Shown: piece after piece, positions 60,880 through 64,000 of the stretch | Layout of the letters: every line of letters begins with the position of its first letter | Position numbering within the stretch: the stretch's first letter is position 1 | NCBI RefSeq assembly: GCF_017352155.2 | Contig: NZ_CP071462.1 | Coordinates: 496,001-560,000 of the forward strand | Direction of reading: 5' to 3' | Length of the DNA: 64,000 nt | Source of the DNA: Haloterrigena alkaliphila | GTDB taxonomy: Archaea; Halobacteriota; Halobacteria; Halobacteriales; Natrialbaceae | Program-made: the position numbers and the translations under genes | Notes under the pieces: generated by a model | Seen by the model: the letters and a program-made list of their open reading frames with translations, nothing else | The model's database searches: none | What the model was told of the DNA's origin: nothing

Positions 60880-62799
60880 TCAGTCGTCTCCCTCGAGCAG
60901 CGCTTCGGCGGCCGTCTCGCGGTCACCCGCCTGTGCCGCCCACAGCGTCGCGTACTGCCCGTCCGCGTCCAGTAGCTCCTCGTGGCTCCCCCGTTCGACG
61001 ATTTCGCCGTCCTCGACGACGAGGATCGTGTCCGCGTCCGTGACCGTCGAGAGACGGTGGGCGATCGCCAGCGTCGTGCGGTCCGCGGTGAGTCGATCGA
61101 TCGACCGCTGGATCTGCAACTCCGTCCACGTGTCGACGGCGCTGGTCGCCTCGTCCAGCACGAGGATCTCGGGATCCGCGAGAACGGCGCGGGCGAGCGC
61201 GATCCGCTGGCGCTGTCCCCCGGAGAGCTTGACGCCGTTCTCGCCGACTCGCGTCTCGTAGCCCTCGGACAGGTCGGTGACGAACGCGTGGGCCTGCGCC
61301 GCTTTCGCGGCCTCGCGGACCGCTTCCTCGTCGGCGTCGAACCGACCGTACCGGATGTTGTCCGCGACGGTGCCGTCGAAGAGGACCGTCTCCTGACTGA
61401 CGTAGCCGACGCTCGATCGCAGGTCGGCCAGCGAGAGCTCGCGGACGTCGTGGTCGTCGATTCGGATCGATCCCGACTGCACGTCGTACAGGCGGAGCAG
61501 GAGTTTGACGAGCGTCGACTTCCCGGCGCCGGTCGGGCCGACGAACGCGACCGTCTCGCCGGGTTCGGCCGCGAAGGAGACGTCTCGAATCACGGCCTCG
61601 TCGAACGCCGTCTCCTCGCCGACGTGGGCCTCGCTGGCGTCGTAGCTGAACGTGACGTTCTCGTACGCGACGCGGCCCTCGACCGACTCGAGCGCGACCG
61701 GATCGTCGGGGTCGGCGACGTGGACGGGGACGTCCATCAGCCCGAAGACGCGCTCGCTCGAGGCCTTCGCGTTCTCGTACTGGTCGACGATGTTCGAGAC
61801 CTCGGCCAGCGGGTCGACGATCCGCTGGGTCAGGAAGAGGAAGACGACGAAGTCGCCGACCGAAAGCGTCCCGGTCAGGGGGCCGGGCGCCGTCCCCGTC
61901 GCGAGCCAGTAGCCGCCGACGAGGAAGGTGCCGGCGAAGGCCAGTCCGGCGAGCAGTTCCATGCCGGGCCGGTAGAAGTACGAGAGTCGGAGGACGGCCA
62001 TCGTGTCCTCGTAGAGGCGCCGCGAGGCCCCGCGGACGCGGTCGATCTCGTGGGCCTCGCTGTCGGTCGTCTTCGTCAGGGTGACGCCGGAGATGCTGTT
62101 CTCGAGGCGGGTGTTCAGCGCTCCGACCGCGGAGCGCTGGCGGGCGTAGCGCGGTTCGACCGCGCGCATGAACCAGATCGTGAAGGCGACCATCGCCGGG
62201 ACGGCGACCAGCGTCACGATCGCCAGTTGCCAGTTGAGGTAGAAGAGGACGGCGGCGATCCCCCCGACCATCACCAGCAGTCGCGCGGAGTTCATCAGCG
62301 CGTTGTCGAGGAACATCTCGAGGTTCTGCGTGTCGTTGTTCAACACCGCCATGACCTCGCCGGTCTCCTTGTCGTCGAAGAAGGTCATGTCCAGGCGCTG
62401 CATCTTCTCGAAGCAGTCGACCCGCACCGCGTGCATCACGCCGTGGGCGAACAGGTTCGCGGTGACGCCGTAGATCCAGGTGAAGACGGCGACGACGAGA
62501 AAGGAGACGGCGACGGCGCCGATGGTGAACCAGAACTGCGCCATCTGTGCGGTCGGCAGCCACGCGTCGGGCACCAGCGGCAGTTCGAACGACCCGTCGT
62601 TGGCGAAGATGGCGTCGATGGCGACCCCCAGCAGGAGCGGCGGGACGAGACTCGCCATCCGCGCGACGAAGTTCGCGACCATCCCGGCGGTGAACCAGCC
62701 CAGCCGGTCGGGGCCGTACTCGCGGAAGAGTCTCGAGAGCGGGCGCTCGACGTCCTCGCGGTAGGCGTCGAACGGCGTCTCCTCCTCGTGCGTACTCAC
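60880..62799 (-). CDS. ABC exporter, fused membrane and ATPase domains
   Basis: The 639-residue half-transporter has six helices (residues about 45-345), the Walker A GPTGAGKST, LSGGQRQRI signature, Walker B LVLDEATSAVD and H-loop AHRLS. It would export lipids, peptides or drugs as a dimer. I chose the GTG at 62799: a TTTATATTT box lies 20-29 nt upstream of it (62820-62828), so the mRNA should begin at this start, whereas the ATG at 62883 lies upstream of that box. N-terminal residues STHEEETPFD are polar. Confidence 0.92.
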   Translation of the reverse strand: MSTHEEETPFDAYREDVERPLSRLFREYGPDRLGWFTAGMVANFVARMASLVPPLLLGVAIDAIFANDGSFELPLVPDAWLPTAQMAQFWFTIGAVAVSFLVVAVFTWIYGVTANLFAHGVMHAVRVDCFEKMQRLDMTFFDDKETGEVMAVLNNDTQNLEMFLDNALMNSARLLVMVGGIAAVLFYLNWQLAIVTLVAVPAMVAFTIWFMRAVEPRYARQRSAVGALNTRLENSISGVTLTKTTDSEAHEIDRVRGASRRLYEDTMAVLRLSYFYRPGMELLAGLAFAGTFLVGGYWLATGTAPGPLTGTLSVGDFVVFLFLTQRIVDPLAEVSNIVDQYENAKASSERVFGLMDVPVHVADPDDPVALESVEGRVAYENVTFSYDASEAHVGEETAFDEAVIRDVSFAAEPGETVAFVGPTGAGKSTLVKLLLRLYDVQSGSIRIDDHDVRELSLADLRSSVGYVSQETVLFDGTVADNIRYGRFDADEEAVREAAKAAQAHAFVTDLSEGYETRVGENGVKLSGGQRQRIALARAVLADPEILVLDEATSAVDTWTELQIQRSIDRLTADRTTLAIAHRLSTVTDADTILVVEDGEIVERGSHEELLDADGQYATLWAAQAGDRETAAEALLEGDD

Positions 62800-62819
62800 T
62801 GGACGATCGTTTCGGTGCG

Positions 62820-62828
62820 AAATATAAA
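62820..62828 (-). promoter_or_regulatory. TATA box for the ABC exporter
   Basis: On the minus strand TTTATATTT lies 20-29 nt before the GTG at 62799, the right place for a leaderless archaeal transcript. It decides the start codon. Confidence 0.6.
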
Positions 62829-62904
62829 CCGGGCTCGGTTCCGCTCGAGTCCCCTCGAGGCGTGTCTGGTTCCGCGTCTCCAACTGCCGCCGCCCACGTC
62901 CTCG

Positions 62905-63045
62905 CTACCGGTAGTACAGCAACACCAGACCGAGCGCGAGGAGCCCGATTCCCCACCACAGCGAATCGCCGGGCAGGGCCTTCAGGACCAGCGTGACGAT
63001 ACCGGAGGTGAACAGCGACCAGCCGAATGTTGTCTGGGAGGACAT
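62905..63045 (-). CDS. Very small membrane protein, two TM helices
   Basis: The 46-residue frame encodes a protein with two hydrophobic segments (GWSLFTSGIVTLVLKAL and WWGIGLLALGLVLLYYR). An ATG at 63051 adds two residues. Hydrophobicity is typical of the many tiny haloarchaeal membrane proteins, and it ends right before the exporter gene. No function is known. No TATA is certain. Confidence 0.6.
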   Translation of the reverse strand: MSSQTTFGWSLFTSGIVTLVLKALPGDSLWWGIGLLALGLVLLYYR

Positions 63046-63281
63046 AGGCATCGTACCGGCCCCAGCGCAAAAGATCACCGGCCTGCCACGAAACGGATGG
63101 GATTCAGGAGTCGGCAGTCGGACAGAAACACCTGCTCGGGAAATCGGATGGTTACAGATACAAATCGATACTCGACGAATTTGCCTCGAGCCGAGCATCG
63201 GCGAGTGAGCGGTTCGGAGAACCCGAGCGGTGCGCGGTTCGGAGCGAGCAAAGCGAGCGAGAACCGCGAAAACGTGAATAG

Positions 63282-63302
63282 CGCGGGATCGAAGATCCCG
63301 CG
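63282..63302. repeat. Palindrome with GAA loop (9-bp stem)
   Basis: CGCGGGATC-GAA-GATCCCGCG is a perfect 9-bp stem with a 3-base loop. Confidence 0.75.
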
Positions 63303-63312
63303 AACCGTGCGA

Positions 63313-63331
63313 ACGGGCACTTCGTGCCCGT
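63313..63331. repeat. Palindrome with TTC loop (8-bp stem)
   Basis: ACGGGCAC-TTC-GTGCCCGT is a perfect 8-bp stem with a 3-base loop. Confidence 0.75.
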
Positions 63332-63373
63332 GAGCGGACGGGGAACGGAGTGACCCGTGAACGACGCCGTTCA

Positions 63374-63398
63374 CCGAGCGCGGCTTCGCCGCGCTCGG
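63374..63398. repeat. Palindrome with TTC loop (11-bp stem)
   Basis: CCGAGCGCGGC-TTC-GCCGCGCTCGG is a perfect 11-bp stem, the longest small hairpin of the array. Confidence 0.75.
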
Positions 63399-63416
63399 GC
63401 CGACGAGCGACCAAGG

Positions 63417-63435
63417 CGCGGCGCGAAGCGCCGCG
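63417..63435. repeat. Palindrome with GAA loop (8-bp stem)
   Basis: CGCGGCGC-GAA-GCGCCGCG is a perfect 8-bp stem with a 3-base loop. Confidence 0.75.
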
Positions 63436-63485
63436 GGATGGCGAACGGCGCTAGCCGTGAGCCCGGGAGCGAGGAGTGCTTTTAT

Positions 63486-63536
63486 ACTAAATTTTGCCGA
63501 GGGCCGCCTTCGGCGGCCCGCAGAGCAAAATTTAGT
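63486..63536. repeat. Double hairpin, AT-rich 12-bp outer and GC-rich 8-bp inner stem
   Basis: Outer arms ACTAAATTTTGC (63486-63497) and GCAAAATTTAGT (63525-63536) are perfect over 12 bp. The inner GGGCCGCC-TTC-GGCGGCCC occupies 63501-63519. An AT-rich stem is unusual in this genome. Confidence 0.75.
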
Positions 63537-63572
63537 TTAGCTCGCGGGTCACTCCGTTCCCCGCTCGCTTTC

Positions 63573-63608
63573 AGCGATTCTCGATCACTGCGTTCGCTCC
63601 GAATCGCT
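63573..63608 (-). terminator. Hairpin directly after the thermosome stop
   Basis: AGCGATTC (63573-63580) and GAATCGCT (63601-63608) are perfect 8-bp arms around a 20-base loop, located 2 bp past the thermosome stop codon on the minus strand. Position suggests a role in 3'-end formation or stability of the thermosome mRNA. Confidence 0.45.
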
Positions 63609-63609
63609 C

Positions 63610-64000
63610 CTACATCATGCCGCCCATGCCGCCGCCCATGCCGCCCATTCCGCCGGGGGCACCACCGGGGCCGCCTTCCTCGTCGCCGCCCTTGTCGGTC
63701 GACAGGTCGCCGGCGGAGATGATGTCGTCGATCTTGAGGACGAGGTTCGCGGCCTCGGCGGCGGAGGTAACCGCCTGCTCCTTGGCGTGGGCCGGTTCGA
63801 CGACGCCGGACTCGAAGGTGTCCTCGACGTCGCCCGAGAAGACGTTCAGGCCGGCCGTGATCTGGCCGTCGTCGTGAGCCGCGCGAAGGTCGACGAGCGT
63901 GTCGATGGAGTCCAGACCCGCGTTCCCGGCGAGGACGCGCGGGACGAGCTCGAGCGAGTCGGCGAAGGCCTCGACGGCCAGCTGCTCGCGGCCGGAGACG
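63610..64000 (-). CDS. Thermosome (group II chaperonin) subunit, C-terminal part
   Basis: The last 129 codons are in the window and the gene continues past its right edge. The peptide runs through [20 protein letters not shown] and [18 protein letters not shown], which are the conserved closing segments of the equatorial domain of archaeal chaperonins, then [27 protein letters not shown] (in part) and a Gly-Met-rich tail ending GGMM, as in haloarchaeal Ths subunits. It folds proteins in an ATP-driven double ring. The stop is TAG at 63610-63612. Confidence 0.96.
   Translation of the reverse strand, partial: VSGREQLAVEAFADSLELVPRVLAGNAGLDSIDTLVDLRAAHDDGQITAGLNVFSGDVEDTFESGVVEPAHAKEQAVTSAAEAANLVLKIDDIISAGDLSTDKGGDEEGGPGGAPGGMGGMGGGMGGMM

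Larger units (their letters stand above)
63339..63563. repeat. Outer 19-bp inverted repeat enclosing the hairpin array
   Basis: The arms 63339-63357 and 63545-63563 are perfect reverse complements over 19 bp (CGGGGAACGGAGTGACCCG). They enclose four further strong hairpins, so a single-stranded copy of this region would fold into one branched structure. Confidence 0.7.
63052..63609. other. Hairpin-rich intergenic region downstream of the thermosome gene
   Basis: This 558-bp gap has no coding potential but a high density of palindromes. Between 63233 and 63608 at least seven perfect stems of 8 bp or more occur, and a 19-bp pair of arms (63339-63357/63545-63563) encloses most of them. The first 180 bp hold only the upstream region of the small membrane gene. 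Confidence 0.7.

Noticed and set aside
60923-63070. Open frame of 715 codons overlapping the ABC exporter
   Set aside because: Its translation is Arg-rich and has no domain, whereas the exporter in the other frame has every ABC motif.
63233-63608. CRISPR array
   Set aside because: The repeats are palindromes of different sequence with no constant repeat unit and no regular spacers, and no cas gene is present.

Overview
The window is a GC-rich, gene-dense piece of a haloarchaeal (class Halobacteria) chromosome. The evidence is strongly acidic proteins, TATA boxes about 25-30 nt upstream of start codons with little or no leader, few Shine-Dalgarno sites, and marker genes: the cdrL-cdrS-ftsZ2 cell-division locus, a group II chaperonin (thermosome), archaeal NcsA, Bat-type HTH_10 regulation and a TAT lipoprotein. 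The very frequent CTCGAG hexamer (Leu-Glu) would fit the Natrialbaceae, but that is inference. No rRNA, CRISPR array or intact insertion sequence was seen; one tRNA (Tyr) is present.

Layout. 0-3 kb: end of a histidine kinase, tRNA-Tyr with a partial copy of its 3' end nearby, then cdrL, cdrS and ftsZ2 with repeated GTAAGAC operators. 3-12 kb: ncsA, small conserved genes, an ABC-2 exporter, and an alcohol/aldehyde dehydrogenase pair. 12-16.5 kb: a receiver protein lacking its phospho-acceptor Asp, a three-gene operon (R2lox-like di-iron oxidase, 105-aa protein, [2Fe-2S] ferredoxin), and two divergent SCP2-like paralogs. 16.5-25.5 kb: membrane proteins, a PRC-barrel protein, an SCP2/acyl-CoA dehydrogenase operon, an acyltransferase, an acyl-CoA ligase divergent from an SDR, and a Bat-like regulator. 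25.5-28 kb: a DUF6230/DUF6114 secreted/membrane module. 28-45 kb: methyltransferase, TAT lipoprotein, endonuclease IV, VapBC, YchF-like GTPase, CstA, Get3/ArsA with a small partner, a CobW GTPase, a spermidine-synthase-like membrane enzyme, an SDR, UspA and another acyl-CoA ligase. 45-56 kb: small membrane proteins, an APC permease, then a second R2lox-like gene followed by acyl-CoA ligase, acyl-CoA dehydrogenase, amidase, SDR and an alpha-methylacyl-CoA racemase-like protein. 56-64 kb: gamma carbonic anhydrase-like protein, a phasin-like coiled-coil/HhH protein, a phosphoesterase, glnA divergent from lrp, a fused ABC exporter, a dense array of hairpins, and the 3' end of a thermosome gene.

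How it fits together. Much of the window looks like scattered lipid or acyl-CoA catabolism: three acyl-CoA ligases, two acyl-CoA dehydrogenases, three SCP2-like proteins, three SDRs and an AMACR-like protein. Both R2lox-like oxidases sit near such genes, and one is locked in an operon with its own ferredoxin. The least explained elements are that R2lox-ferredoxin operon, the DUF6230/DUF6114 module, a 70-nt nested hairpin at 17.2 kb, several short tandem repeats between genes, and the hairpin array beside the thermosome gene.
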